Assembly: GCA_030427765.1 (NCBI GenBank)
Contig: JAUICS010000063.1
Location: forward strand, 1-7,278
Direction: 5' to 3'
Source of the DNA: Alphaproteobacteria bacterium
GTDB taxonomy: Bacteria > Pseudomonadota > Alphaproteobacteria > Micavibrionales > Micavibrionaceae
Length of the DNA stretch: 7,278 nt
The notes below the pieces were generated by a model. That model was not told the DNA's origin, ran no database searches, and saw only the letters and a program-made list of their open reading frames with translations. Positions 1 to 6,702 of this stretch are shown in pieces. The position numbers and the translations under genes are program-made. The first letter of the stretch is position 1. Each line of letters begins with the position of its first letter.

Positions 1-33
1 GTTTTTGTTGGATTATGACATCTGGCGGGTAAG

Positions 34-39
34 TATAAT
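34..39 (+). promoter_or_regulatory. Possible -10 element upstream of the tandem PH-domain genes
   Basis: A perfect TATAAT hexamer lies 99 bases before the start codon at 139. No good -35 box sits at normal spacing: the hexamer 17 bases upstream (11-16, GATTAT) is poor, and a better TTGGAT at 8-13 is 20 bases away. This is therefore only a candidate promoter for the first gene. The rest of 1-138 shows no coding region I trust. It contains three copies of GGGCAT (71, 89, 96) of no known meaning. Confidence 0.3.
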
Positions 40-138
40 ATGCACAGGGTTCATAATCTATTGCTATGAAGGGCATGGACCATTGCGGGGGCATAGGGCA
101 TACTTGTAACGCAAATGTTACTTTGATGGTTAGTCCGC

Positions 139-732
139 ATGAATTATGTTCACCAGTCTTTAGCCGATGGCGAAAAAGTCATACATATAGGAAAATTTCA
201 CTGGCTTTATACCTTTTCAGCGGTCATGAATGCGTTAATTGGTCTGTTTATTGCCGTTTTTATTGTGATGGCGGCAATGTCGTTCGATACGTCAATTCAG
301 CAGGCGGTGAAGATGTCCGTTTACAGCTCACCAATACCGCCGGATGCGAGTCTGATAACAAAGGTACGCAGTCTTCATCCAGGTGTTCGTCTGGCGTCAT
401 TTTTTGCCCTTTTGTTGGGTTTGCTTAGTTTTGCCAATATGATGGTTATTCAGGCCACGACGGAAATCGCCGTTACAACAAACCGCATCATATATAAACG
501 CGGGGTCGTTGCGCGATATGTCGGTGAAATATCGGTCGACAGAATTGAAGGTGTAAATGTTATTCAGTCCATTATGGGCCGTATCCTTGATTACGGGCGT
601 TTGGTGGTCCGCGGTATGGGGGTTGGTGAAGTGTTCTTGCCGACGATCAATAATCCTGTGTTATTTCGTAAGGCCATTGATAAGGCCCGCGCGATTAACC
701 GCCGTAATAACCAGAATAATAATATCGTGTAA
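139..732 (+). CDS. Membrane protein with two TM segments and a C-terminal bacterial PH domain (bPH_2), first of a tandem pair
   Basis: This 197-residue protein has a short cytoplasmic N-terminus with a 'GEKVIHIGKFH' motif. Two hydrophobic segments follow, at about residues 22-47 and 83-104, separated by a polar loop of about 35 residues. A C-terminal domain spans about 107-187. It carries the bPH_2 (YdbS/DUF304-like) pattern 'TTNRIIYKRGVV', then 'VDRIEGVNVIQSIMGRILDYG' split around a conserved Ile-Glu and a Gly-Arg-x-x-x-Tyr-Gly, then 'VVRGMGVGEV'. The family has a PH-like fold facing the cytoplasm; its biochemical role is mostly unknown, and I do not assign one. The start at 139 is the first ATG after an in-frame TGA at 124-126; the ribosome site is weak. 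The next gene begins 22 bases after the stop and is a paralogue, so the two are probably co-transcribed. Confidence 0.85.
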   Translation: MNYVHQSLADGEKVIHIGKFHWLYTFSAVMNALIGLFIAVFIVMAAMSFDTSIQQAVKMSVYSSPIPPDASLITKVRSLHPGVRLASFFALLLGLLSFANMMVIQATTEIAVTTNRIIYKRGVVARYVGEISVDRIEGVNVIQSIMGRILDYGRLVVRGMGVGEVFLPTINNPVLFRKAIDKARAINRRNNQNNNIV

Positions 733-754
733 TGTCTAACAATAACGAAAAATC

Positions 755-1243
755 ATGTTTTTGAATATTCCAAACCGTAAAAACGTAAAACGTTCCCAGC
801 AAGCCCTGATTGAAGGTGAAAAGATCATCCACGCATGCACAATTCATGCAGGTATTTTTGCGGCATCAATTGGTCTTTATGTGATTGCCATTTTGGCCGG
901 TTTCTTTTTTCATCCGTTTATGGGGGCGCTTATATTCTTCATAAACACCTTTTATTTCGCCAATGCTTATATTTTATATATTTCAACGGAATTGACGGTA
1001 ACGAACAAACGTGTGCTGGCGTATTACGGCGTATTTGTAACTGACCTGATGCAAATAGGGCATAACAAGCTCGAAAGCGCACATATTGAGCAAACTTTAC
1101 TGGGTGGTATGCTCGGGTTCAAAACTGTATCCGTGCAGGGGACAGGGCAGGGGGCAATTCCGGTGCCGTTCATTGCCGATGCCGAAATCTTCAAACGTCA
1201 TCTTGACGAAATCCTGTTTAATGATCAGGATGCCAAAAATTAA
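755..1243 (+). CDS. Membrane protein with two TM segments and a bacterial PH domain (bPH_2), second of a tandem pair
   Basis: This 162-residue protein has the same plan as its upstream neighbour. An N-terminal 'IEGEKIIHACTIH' motif is followed by hydrophobic segments at about 31-52 and 54-75, here joined by a very short turn instead of a long loop. A bPH_2 domain spans about 77-157. Matching motifs in the pair include 'STELTVTNKRVLAYYGV' (against 'TTEIAVTTNRIIYKRGV') and 'LESAHIEQTLLGGMLGF' (against 'IEGVNVIQSIMGRILDY'). The two therefore look like a duplication that has diverged strongly. Function is unknown; bPH_2 membrane proteins often occur in tandem pairs and might form a hetero-oligomer (inference). 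The start at 755 has no strong Shine-Dalgarno sequence, so translational coupling to the upstream gene is possible. ilvD begins 39 bases downstream with no obvious terminator between them. Confidence 0.85.
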   Translation: MFLNIPNRKNVKRSQQALIEGEKIIHACTIHAGIFAASIGLYVIAILAGFFFHPFMGALIFFINTFYFANAYILYISTELTVTNKRVLAYYGVFVTDLMQIGHNKLESAHIEQTLLGGMLGFKTVSVQGTGQGAIPVPFIADAEIFKRHLDEILFNDQDAKN

Positions 1244-1282
1244 GGCGTAATATTCACTAAATAAAACATCGGGAATTTGAAG

Positions 1283-3034
1283 ATGAGTGCGTTTAATAAA
1301 GATAGAGCACATCCAAACGGATGGGATAAATCAAAACTGGTCAGCCGTCATGTGACTGAGGGGCCGTCAAAAGCCGCCGCGCGTTCATATTATTACGCGA
1401 TGGGTATGACGGAAGAGCAAATTCATCAGCCATTTGTCGGTGTTGCGACATGTTGGAATGAAGCCGCGCCGTGTAATATTGCCCTGTCACGTCAGGCACA
1501 GTCGGTTAAAAAGGGTGTTAATGCGGCATCCGGTACACCGCGCGAATTTACAACGATTACCGTTACGGACGGTATCGCCATGGGGCATGAGGGGATGCGT
1601 TCATCCCTGCCATCACGCGAAGCCATCGCCGATACGGTTGAATTGACCATGCGCGGCCATTGTTATGATGCGATTGTGGGTCTTGCGGGCTGCGATAAAT
1701 CCCTGCCGGGTATGATGATGGCGATTATCCGCCTGAATGTTCCGGGTATCTTTATGTATGGCGGGTCCATTCTGCCGGGTAAGTTCCGCGGCAAAGACGT
1801 AACCGTAGTTGATGTATTTGAAGGTATTGGAAAACACGCAACCGGTGAATTCTCGGATGATGATTTGCATGAGCTTGAGTGCGTTGCATGTCCATCCGCG
1901 GGGGCTTGCGGTGGTCAGTTTACCGCCAACACAATGGCATGTGTGTCCGAGGCGATTGGTTTGGCCCTACCGGGTTCGGCCGGATCACCCGCGCCATATG
2001 AATCCCGTGATGAGTATGCGGAAGCCAGCGGCGTGGCCGTGATGGATCTTGTTAAAAGCGGTGGTCCGCTACCACGTGATATTGTTACGCGAAAGGCGCT
2101 TGAAAACGCGGCGGCGATTGTTGCCGCGACGGGAGGTTCGACCAATGCGGGATTGCACCTGCCGGCCATTGCACATGAGGCAGGAATTGATTTTGATCTG
2201 TTTGATGTTGCTGAGATTTTCAAGAAAACGCCACTTATTGCCGATTTGAAGCCGGGCGGTAAATACGTTGCCAAGGATATGTTTGAAATTGGTGGCGTAT
2301 CGGTCGTGTTGAAAGAATTGCTTGATCATGGTTATATCCACGGTGACTGCATTACCGTTACAGGTAAAACAATTGCCGAAAATCTTGAGAATATAAAATT
2401 CCCTGAAGATCAGGATGTGGTTTATCCGGTGTCAAATCCGATCCATCCAACCGGCGGTGTCGTTGGTTTGAAAGGGAATTTGGCCGAAGAAGGGGCGATT
2501 GTAAAAATTGCCGGATTAACTGAATTGGTGTTTGAGGGGCCTGCGCGCTGTTTCGACAGTGAGGATGAATGTTTTGAGGCCGTTCAAAACCGACAGTATA
2601 AAGAAGGTGAAGTTCTGGTAATCCGCTATGAAGGGCCAAAGGGCGGTCCGGGTATGCGGGAAATGTTATCAACCACGGCGGCCCTGTATGGCCAAGGGAC
2701 AGGCGGCAAGGTTGCATTGATTACCGATGGGCGTTTTTCCGGTGGAACACGTGGTTTTTGTATTGGTCATATTGGTCCGGAAGCCGCAATCGGCGGGCCG
2801 ATTGCATTACTAAAAGACGGTGACATGATCAAGATTGATGCCGAAAACGGTACGCTGGATGTTGCTTTGTCTGATGCGGAGCTTGCGGAGCGCAGGAAAA
2901 ACTGGAAGCCCCGCGAACATGAATATACTTCAGGTTACTTATACAAATATGCACAGCAGGTTGGTCCAGCACGAAAAGGTGCGGTGACGCATCCCGGTGC
3001 ACAGGCAGAAAAAAAGGCATTCGTTGATATTTGA
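1283..3034 (+). CDS. ilvD: Dihydroxy-acid dehydratase, [2Fe-2S] type
   Basis: IlvD dehydrates 2,3-dihydroxy-isovalerate and 2,3-dihydroxy-3-methylvalerate to the 2-oxo acids that precede valine, leucine and isoleucine, in the cytoplasm. The 583-residue product is full length and has the IlvD/Edd signatures. Likely cluster-ligand cysteines are C64 ('WNEAAPCN'), C137 ('[11 protein letters not shown]') and C209 ('[14 protein letters not shown]'). K139 next to C137 matches the lysine that is carboxylated in this family. S486 in '[12 protein letters not shown]' is the likely catalytic base. The C64/C209 pattern places it with the plant/mycobacterial-like [2Fe-2S] enzymes rather than the oxygen-sensitive 616-residue E. 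coli type; it is also more IlvD-like than sugar-acid dehydratase-like. I chose ATG 1283 over the in-frame TTG at 1277 because a GGGAA at 1271-1275 is well spaced only for the ATG. The last codons form one arm of a terminator. No leader peptide or attenuator is visible upstream. Confidence 0.97.
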   Translation: MSAFNKDRAHPNGWDKSKLVSRHVTEGPSKAAARSYYYAMGMTEEQIHQPFVGVATCWNEAAPCNIALSRQAQSVKKGVNAASGTPREFTTITVTDGIAMGHEGMRSSLPSREAIADTVELTMRGHCYDAIVGLAGCDKSLPGMMMAIIRLNVPGIFMYGGSILPGKFRGKDVTVVDVFEGIGKHATGEFSDDDLHELECVACPSAGACGGQFTANTMACVSEAIGLALPGSAGSPAPYESRDEYAEASGVAVMDLVKSGGPLPRDIVTRKALENAAAIVAATGGSTNAGLHLPAIAHEAGIDFDLFDVAEIFKKTPLIADLKPGGKYVAKDMFEIGGVSVVLKELLDHGYIHGDCITVTGKTIAENLENIKFPEDQDVVYPVSNPIHPTGGVVGLKGNLAEEGAIVKIAGLTELVFEGPARCFDSEDECFEAVQNRQYKEGEVLVIRYEGPKGGPGMREMLSTTAALYGQGTGGKVALITDGRFSGGTRGFCIGHIGPEAAIGGPIALLKDGDMIKIDAENGTLDVALSDAELAERRKNWKPREHEYTSGYLYKYAQQVGPARKGAVTHPGAQAEKKAFVDI

Positions 3035-3048
3035 CGAATGCCCCTTTT
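3009..3048. terminator. Bidirectional intrinsic terminator between ilvD and the convergent hypothetical gene
   Basis: A perfect 9-bp inverted repeat pairs 3016-3024 (GGCATTCGT) with 3034-3042 (ACGAATGCC) around a 9-base loop. On the plus strand it is followed by CC and four T. On the minus strand it is followed by seven T (the complement of the A run 3009-3015), so it is a better terminator for the minus-strand gene, whose stop lies 28 bases before the stem. The left arm is inside the ilvD coding sequence and the ilvD TGA (3032-3034) lies at the loop/right-arm border. Confidence 0.8.
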
Positions 3049-3070
3049 GCAAATTTTTAAATGATGTTTA

Positions 3071-3550
3071 TTAGCCGCCAGGTGTCCATGTGCGGATGAC
3101 TTTTATGCCTTCTCCGCTTACTGACATTTTTTGTGCCTGTCCACCATGGCCTTGTCTTCGGTGTTCGGCATTGATGAGAAGGCTTGCTGCACGAAAACCT
3201 TGTTTCCATGCCCCCCCAATGCCTTTTCCATCTTTTTGACGCTCCCGATATGCGTCCATAAGAGCCGTATTTGTCATGCGTGCACGGAAACCTTCTTCAA
3301 ATTCCGGCATATCTTTGCCCCAAATTCCGGGTGGAACAGTGACGGGATAATCAAAGGGTTGATGATGCCCGGCGGCAGTTGCCGTGATGGTTACTTGCCG
3401 GCCTTTGTTATTTGCTTGAAACTCGCTACTTGTTGCTCCTGGATCATGTTCGCCCATGGAGGCCAATTCTCGTGGCTTGCCGCCATGTAGACGCTTTCGA
3501 ATTGGTCTGTTGTTAACCACTACACGTGGTTTGAAAGGTGTGTGTGTCAT
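3071..3550 (-). CDS. Hypothetical soluble protein of 159 residues, family not recognised
   Basis: I do not recognise this protein. It is 159 residues, has no cysteine, no signal peptide and no membrane segment. The N-terminus (residues 1-27) is strongly basic and proline/arginine-rich. A stretch at about 51-60 looks like a beta strand (QVTITATAAG). The segment 80-132 is charged and probably helical, with 'FEEGFRARM' and 'DAYRERQKDGKG'. The C-terminus is glycine-rich and ends in Gly-Gly. Evidence that this strand is the coding one: an AGGGA ribosome site about seven bases before the ATG, a candidate promoter at 3598-3625, and a hairpin with seven T just past the stop. The overlapping plus-strand frames give cysteine-rich, unconvincing products. 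It stands alone, convergent to ilvD and divergent from the cell-wall genes, so context gives no function. Next to conserved housekeeping genes it could be a lineage-specific gene. Confidence 0.72.
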   Translation of the reverse strand: MTHTPFKPRVVVNNRPIRKRLHGGKPRELASMGEHDPGATSSEFQANNKGRQVTITATAAGHHQPFDYPVTVPPGIWGKDMPEFEEGFRARMTNTALMDAYRERQKDGKGIGGAWKQGFRAASLLINAEHRRQGHGGQAQKMSVSGEGIKVIRTWTPGG

Positions 3551-3597
3551 TACGGTTCCCTGTTCATCTCGCGTTTATATGTATTTTGAACCACCTG

Positions 3598-3625
3598 ATA
3601 ATACAGACATAGGTTTTGTTGGCAA
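3598..3625 (-). promoter_or_regulatory. Candidate sigma70-type promoter of the minus-strand hypothetical gene
   Basis: Read on the minus strand, TTGCCA (3620-3625) and TATTAT (3598-3603) are separated by 16 bases. That is four of six matches to TTGACA and five of six to TATAAT. The -10 lies 47 bases before the start codon at 3550, giving a 5' leader of about 40 bases. No experimental support. Confidence 0.35.
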
Positions 3626-3728
3626 CATCGCGGCGGGTAGAAATTCGTCCTTTTTTTCTAACAATAGGCGCAAAACTGGACTTTGTTTACGATAATGATA
3701 CATTCCATTTTATTTAAAATTCACGATG

Positions 3729-3744
3729 CGTTAAGACTTTAACG
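3729..3744. promoter_or_regulatory. Short inverted repeat, possible operator upstream of the L,D-transpeptidase gene
   Basis: CGTTAA and TTAACG form a perfect 6-bp inverted repeat around a 4-base centre (GACT) in the A+T-rich divergent intergenic region. It could be a protein-binding palindrome. The TTAA half-sites are only 4 bases apart, so it does not match the TTAA-N7-TTAA box of CtrA. No regulator is identified. The rest of 3551-3816 contains the minus-strand promoter candidate but no convincing plus-strand promoter. Confidence 0.22.
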
Positions 3745-3816
3745 GCATGATTGAAAAAGAAAATATAAATCTTTTCCACAGACGTTTTCTATGGATTCTG
3801 GTTGTTGGTTTGGGCT

Positions 3817-5418
3817 ATGGGTTTTGGTAAATCAAAAATAGTAATGAATACATTCTGTCTCACGATATTAATTGTATCGTGGTGTTTCTTGAACGCGGCA
3901 GAGGCGCAAACGCGTCTTGGCTCCCCATTAATAACAACGAATAAATCTTTGTTTGCCCTTACAAAAAGTGGCGCACAGGCCAGTATTCAGCATTATCAAG
4001 GCTTGGACGCGGTTAAAGAAAATAGACGTGAATTATCGTCATTCTATCAATCATCTGCGCGGCCTATCTGGATTGACAGGAATGGCCAGCTTACCAATAA
4101 GGCCGTTGAGGCCATTGAAATACTCGCCGGAAGCTGGTCGCACGGTATAAATCCCGAGCGTTATGGCGTTACCGAGCTAAAATCACTGGCATATCGTCTG
4201 AATCACAGCAATGCCGTTCATCTGGAAATTCTGTTGAGTGCTGGATTTACAACCTTTTTAAAGGATTTGTCGGGTTTGAATTTTGATGCCGCTTCGGTGG
4301 GGGAGGTTAATGCATCATGGCAACAACCTGCTCAAGGCGAGGAGATACTGCAATCCATATCCCGTAATTACAATTTGAGCAATCTGGTTGGTATGTATCA
4401 ACCACAAAGCAATTTGTACAAATCCATGCGTATTGCGCTGATGGGTTTATTGCAAAAAGGACATTATGATCCATACGGTGATGCGGAAGTGACATTTTTT
4501 GGTAGTGATCGGCGCCGTACGCAATATGGTCGCCGCACAAACTACACACAAGGCCGTTTTACCGAGAACGAAAAACAGAAGATACAGCAGCTTATCGTTA
4601 ATATGGAGCGTACACGCTGGATTCAGCGTGATCGTCCATCACGTTACATTGTTGTCAACACCGGCGCGGCGCGTCTGTGGGCCATTGATAATAGCGGCAT
4701 TCGTCTTGATTTGTCTGTGGTGGTCGGTAAGCCGGAACGCCAAACCAGAAATTTTGTCAGTACAATCACAGGTGTGCGTATCAATCCGACATGGACGGTG
4801 CCTGCGTCGATTAAAAAATACGACTTTCATCCTATTTTAAAGACAAATCCGCGTGCCTTGAGCGCAAAGAATATCGAGTTGTATGATCCGACCGGTAAAC
4901 GGTCTTTGGACCCGACGGCGGTAAACTGGTCCAGCCTATCCCCATCACAAATGGCGCAATATGTGATGGTGCAGCGTCCGGGAGACGGTAATCCGTTGGG
5001 GCGTATACGTTTCCTGATGCCGAACAGTTACAATATATTTATCCATGATACGAGTAAGCCGGAATTGTTCGATTACGGATACAGGGCTTACAGTTCGGGC
5101 TGCGTCCGCGCATCACATGTTGATCAATTGGCACATTTTGTCATGGAAGGGTCCGGCGGTTGGTCCGAAGATACACTAAGTCGTCATTTATCACACAACC
5201 GCACCGTGGATATTGCGTCCACACATGATGTAAAAGTTTACATTATGTATATGACGGTTTGGTTTGATAATTACGGCAATCTTGTATATGCCGATGATGT
5301 TTATAGTAAGGATGATACGCTTTATAGCTATCTAAACGGGCTGGGGCGTGTGCCAAGCTTTGCGCATGACGTTATAAAGAAAGCATCGCTTGAAAATAAT
5401 ACCGTAGTGGTAAGATAG
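3817..5418 (+). CDS. L,D-transpeptidase of the YcbB/LdtD type (YkuD domain), exported
   Basis: This enzyme would form 3-3 (mDAP-mDAP) peptide cross-links in periplasmic peptidoglycan. From ATG 3817 the product is 533 residues. A signal peptide has basic KSK at 5-7, a hydrophobic core at about 8-25 and AEA|Q cleavage after residue 30. An alpha-helical N-terminal region (about 50-215) resembles the scaffold domain of YcbB enzymes ('ARPIWIDRNGQLT', 'SHGINPERYGV'). The YkuD catalytic domain runs from about 276 to 450. It has 'VVGKPERQTRNF', 'INPTWTVPASI', H410 in 'IHDTSKPELF' and nucleophile C429 in 'YSSGCVRASH'. The usual peptidoglycan-binding module between scaffold and catalytic domain seems absent; residues 229-248 are an Arg/Thr/Tyr/Gly-rich linker. 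The start is uncertain: TTG 3802 and ATG 3844 are in frame, no start has a clear ribosome site, and 3817 gives the best signal peptide. A mepK-like gene follows after 165 bases. Confidence 0.92.
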   Translation: MGFGKSKIVMNTFCLTILIVSWCFLNAAEAQTRLGSPLITTNKSLFALTKSGAQASIQHYQGLDAVKENRRELSSFYQSSARPIWIDRNGQLTNKAVEAIEILAGSWSHGINPERYGVTELKSLAYRLNHSNAVHLEILLSAGFTTFLKDLSGLNFDAASVGEVNASWQQPAQGEEILQSISRNYNLSNLVGMYQPQSNLYKSMRIALMGLLQKGHYDPYGDAEVTFFGSDRRRTQYGRRTNYTQGRFTENEKQKIQQLIVNMERTRWIQRDRPSRYIVVNTGAARLWAIDNSGIRLDLSVVVGKPERQTRNFVSTITGVRINPTWTVPASIKKYDFHPILKTNPRALSAKNIELYDPTGKRSLDPTAVNWSSLSPSQMAQYVMVQRPGDGNPLGRIRFLMPNSYNIFIHDTSKPELFDYGYRAYSSGCVRASHVDQLAHFVMEGSGGWSEDTLSRHLSHNRTVDIASTHDVKVYIMYMTVWFDNYGNLVYADDVYSKDDTLYSYLNGLGRVPSFAHDVIKKASLENNTVVVR

Positions 5419-5491
5419 ATTTTTTTTATGGATAACATAGTGGGTTATGGCCGGGTGCCGTATTGACGTGACGGGTGTAGTCATGGCAAAA

Positions 5492-5515
5492 TTATCCCCA
5501 AGAGTGGGTTGATAA
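5492..5515. repeat. Imperfect inverted repeat (hairpin) between the L,D-transpeptidase and mepK-like genes
   Basis: TTATC-CCCA (5492-5500) pairs with TGGG-TT-GATAA (5505-5515), giving 9 bp with a 2-base bulge and an AGAG loop. No T run follows it, so it is not a standard terminator. It lies 69 bases before the mepK-like start and could be an operator or an RNA structure. The remaining intergenic sequence (5419-5583) is A+T-rich. It has an eight-T run right after the upstream stop, preceded by only a 4-bp stem (TACC/GGTA), which is too weak to call a terminator. Confidence 0.35.
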
Positions 5516-5583
5516 CAATTTCATCTCTTGCATCATGGTAAAAGCTTCCATAATTTAATCAAAAAAATAATTGAAGAATAAAA

Positions 5584-6174
5584 ATGGGTTCGGAAAAGAA
5601 TATAGCTACTAAGCAATGTTCGCGTCGTGAAGTTCTTAAGGGATTGGCTTTCGCCGCCGGTTTAGGTGCAATGCAGGCGATTCCATCTGCTGCTTCTGCC
5701 GCCAGTTTTTCAAAATCAATGCTTGTTGACGGTAAACGTCACATATATATGCGCCATCTTCACACGGGTGAAGTGTTTGACGGTGTATACAAAGTCGGCG
5801 ACCAGTACGTTCCAGAGGCATTTGAGGAAATTAACAAGTTTTTGCGTGATTTTCGTACGGGTGACGTTTATCCGATTGATCCGCGTGTGCTTGATATCAT
5901 CTGGCATTTGAATCAGAAAACAAATGGTAAGTACCCGTTTGAAATTTTATCCGGTTACCGAAGTGCAAAAACGAATAAGCGTTTGTCACGTTCTACGGAC
6001 GGTGTTGCCCTAAATTCACTTCATATGGCCGGACAAGCCATTGATATACGTTTGCCGTATTATTCAACGAAAAAGTTGCGTAATCTGGCCGTCGATTTGC
6101 AAAGTGGCGGTGTCGGGTACTACCCAACAAGTGATTTCGTTCATTTGGATACCGGTGACGTTCGCACTTGGTAA
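5584..6174 (+). CDS. mepK: Tat-exported murein endopeptidase of the YcbK/MepK family (DUF882, M15-like)
   Basis: The 196-residue product closely resembles E. coli YcbK (MepK), a periplasmic metallo-endopeptidase that cleaves mDAP-mDAP (3-3) cross-links. A twin-arginine signal 'SRREVLKG' (R14, R15) leads into an Ala/Gly-rich hydrophobic stretch, with likely cleavage after ASA at residue 39. The mature part has the family motifs 'HTGEVFDGVY', 'INKFLRDFRTGD', 'ILSGYRSAKTN', 'SLHMAGQAIDIR' and 'GGVGYYPTSDFVHLDTG'. Likely zinc ligands are H147, D154 and H187, the H-x6-D...H arrangement of M15-like enzymes, so the active site looks intact. Tat export suggests folding, perhaps with metal loading, before secretion (inference). 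The start at 5584 gives the complete Tat signal; GAAG about nine bases upstream is a weak ribosome site. It follows the L,D-transpeptidase and precedes folK by 39 bases. Confidence 0.93.
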   Translation: MGSEKNIATKQCSRREVLKGLAFAAGLGAMQAIPSAASAASFSKSMLVDGKRHIYMRHLHTGEVFDGVYKVGDQYVPEAFEEINKFLRDFRTGDVYPIDPRVLDIIWHLNQKTNGKYPFEILSGYRSAKTNKRLSRSTDGVALNSLHMAGQAIDIRLPYYSTKKLRNLAVDLQSGGVGYYPTSDFVHLDTGDVRTW

Positions 6175-6213
6175 TGGCCGGTGCATATAACCCTTCTCAC
6201 AAGATAGGTTTTT

Positions 6214-6687
6214 ATGATTTATATTGCCTTGGGTTCAAATTTGCCAAGTTCATTTGGTAATCCTGAACAAAACCTTCAAAAGGCAATGGATGCCATGTCC
6301 CAAAACGATTTTCGTATTCTTAAAATATCCCAGATATATACTACGTCGCCGGTTCCATATGATCCAGACCAGCCGGATTTCAAGAATATGGTGATTGGTG
6401 TTGAGGATATTCTGGAACCCGACCGTAGTCCGCATGAATGCCTGGATACGCTGCTGTTGATCGAGCAGGAATTCGGCCGTGTACGTACGGTTAAAAATGC
6501 CGCGCGTACGCTTGATCTGGATATTATTGCCATTGATGACCTTATTTTAAATGATGACGTATTGACCCTGCCGCATCCGCATATGCATGAACGCGGTTTT
6601 GTCCTTCAGCCCATGAATGATATTGCGCCGGATTGGGTGCATCCCGTGAGACAGAAAACGGTTGCCAATATGTTGGGCGATCTTTGA
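6214..6687 (+). CDS. folK: 2-amino-4-hydroxy-6-hydroxymethyldihydropteridine pyrophosphokinase (HPPK)
   Basis: HPPK transfers pyrophosphate from ATP to 6-hydroxymethyl-7,8-dihydropterin in folate synthesis, in the cytoplasm. The 157-residue product is the usual length (E. coli 159). It begins with 'IYIALGSNL', followed by 'IYTTSPVPYDPDQPDFKNMV', 'LLLIEQEFGRVR', the PROSITE-type signature 'KNAARTLDLDII' (94-105) and 'LPHPHMHERGFVLQP'. D101 and D103 correspond to the two magnesium-binding aspartates, and the PH...ERGF motif supplies the conserved His and Arg. An AGG about seven bases before ATG 6214 serves as ribosome site. The gene sits 39 bases after the mepK-like gene with no terminator visible. 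Its TGA stop is in the same reading frame as folP and only 15 bases from the proposed folP start. Confidence 0.97.
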   Translation: MIYIALGSNLPSSFGNPEQNLQKAMDAMSQNDFRILKISQIYTTSPVPYDPDQPDFKNMVIGVEDILEPDRSPHECLDTLLLIEQEFGRVRTVKNAARTLDLDIIAIDDLILNDDVLTLPHPHMHERGFVLQPMNDIAPDWVHPVRQKTVANMLGDL

Positions 6688-6702
6688 TATGGGCGCGGCG
6701 CG

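Noticed and set aside
71..101. Three copies of GGGCAT in the leader of the first gene
   Set aside because: Copies are six bases long with uneven spacing (18 and 7); chance repetition is the simpler reading.
66..428. A 120-residue plus-strand frame beginning before the first PH-domain gene
   Set aside because: It overlaps the well-supported membrane protein in another frame, and its product is rich in Cys, Gly and Ser with no domain; a shadow frame.
1244..1282. Possible leader peptide, attenuator or T-box controlling ilvD
   Set aside because: The gap is only 39 bases, with no run of branched-chain codons, hairpin or T-box motif.
3131..3490. A 119-residue plus-strand frame opposite the minus-strand hypothetical gene
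   Set aside because: The product is cysteine-rich and low in charge, typical of an antisense frame. The opposite strand has the ribosome site, promoter candidate and terminator.
3731..3742. Possible CtrA binding site (paired TTAA)
   Set aside because: The half-sites are 4 bases apart, not the 7 needed for the CtrA consensus.
5399..5428. Terminator after the L,D-transpeptidase gene
   Set aside because: There is a run of eight T, but the only stem before it is 4 bp (TACC/GGTA) and separated by several bases, too weak to call.
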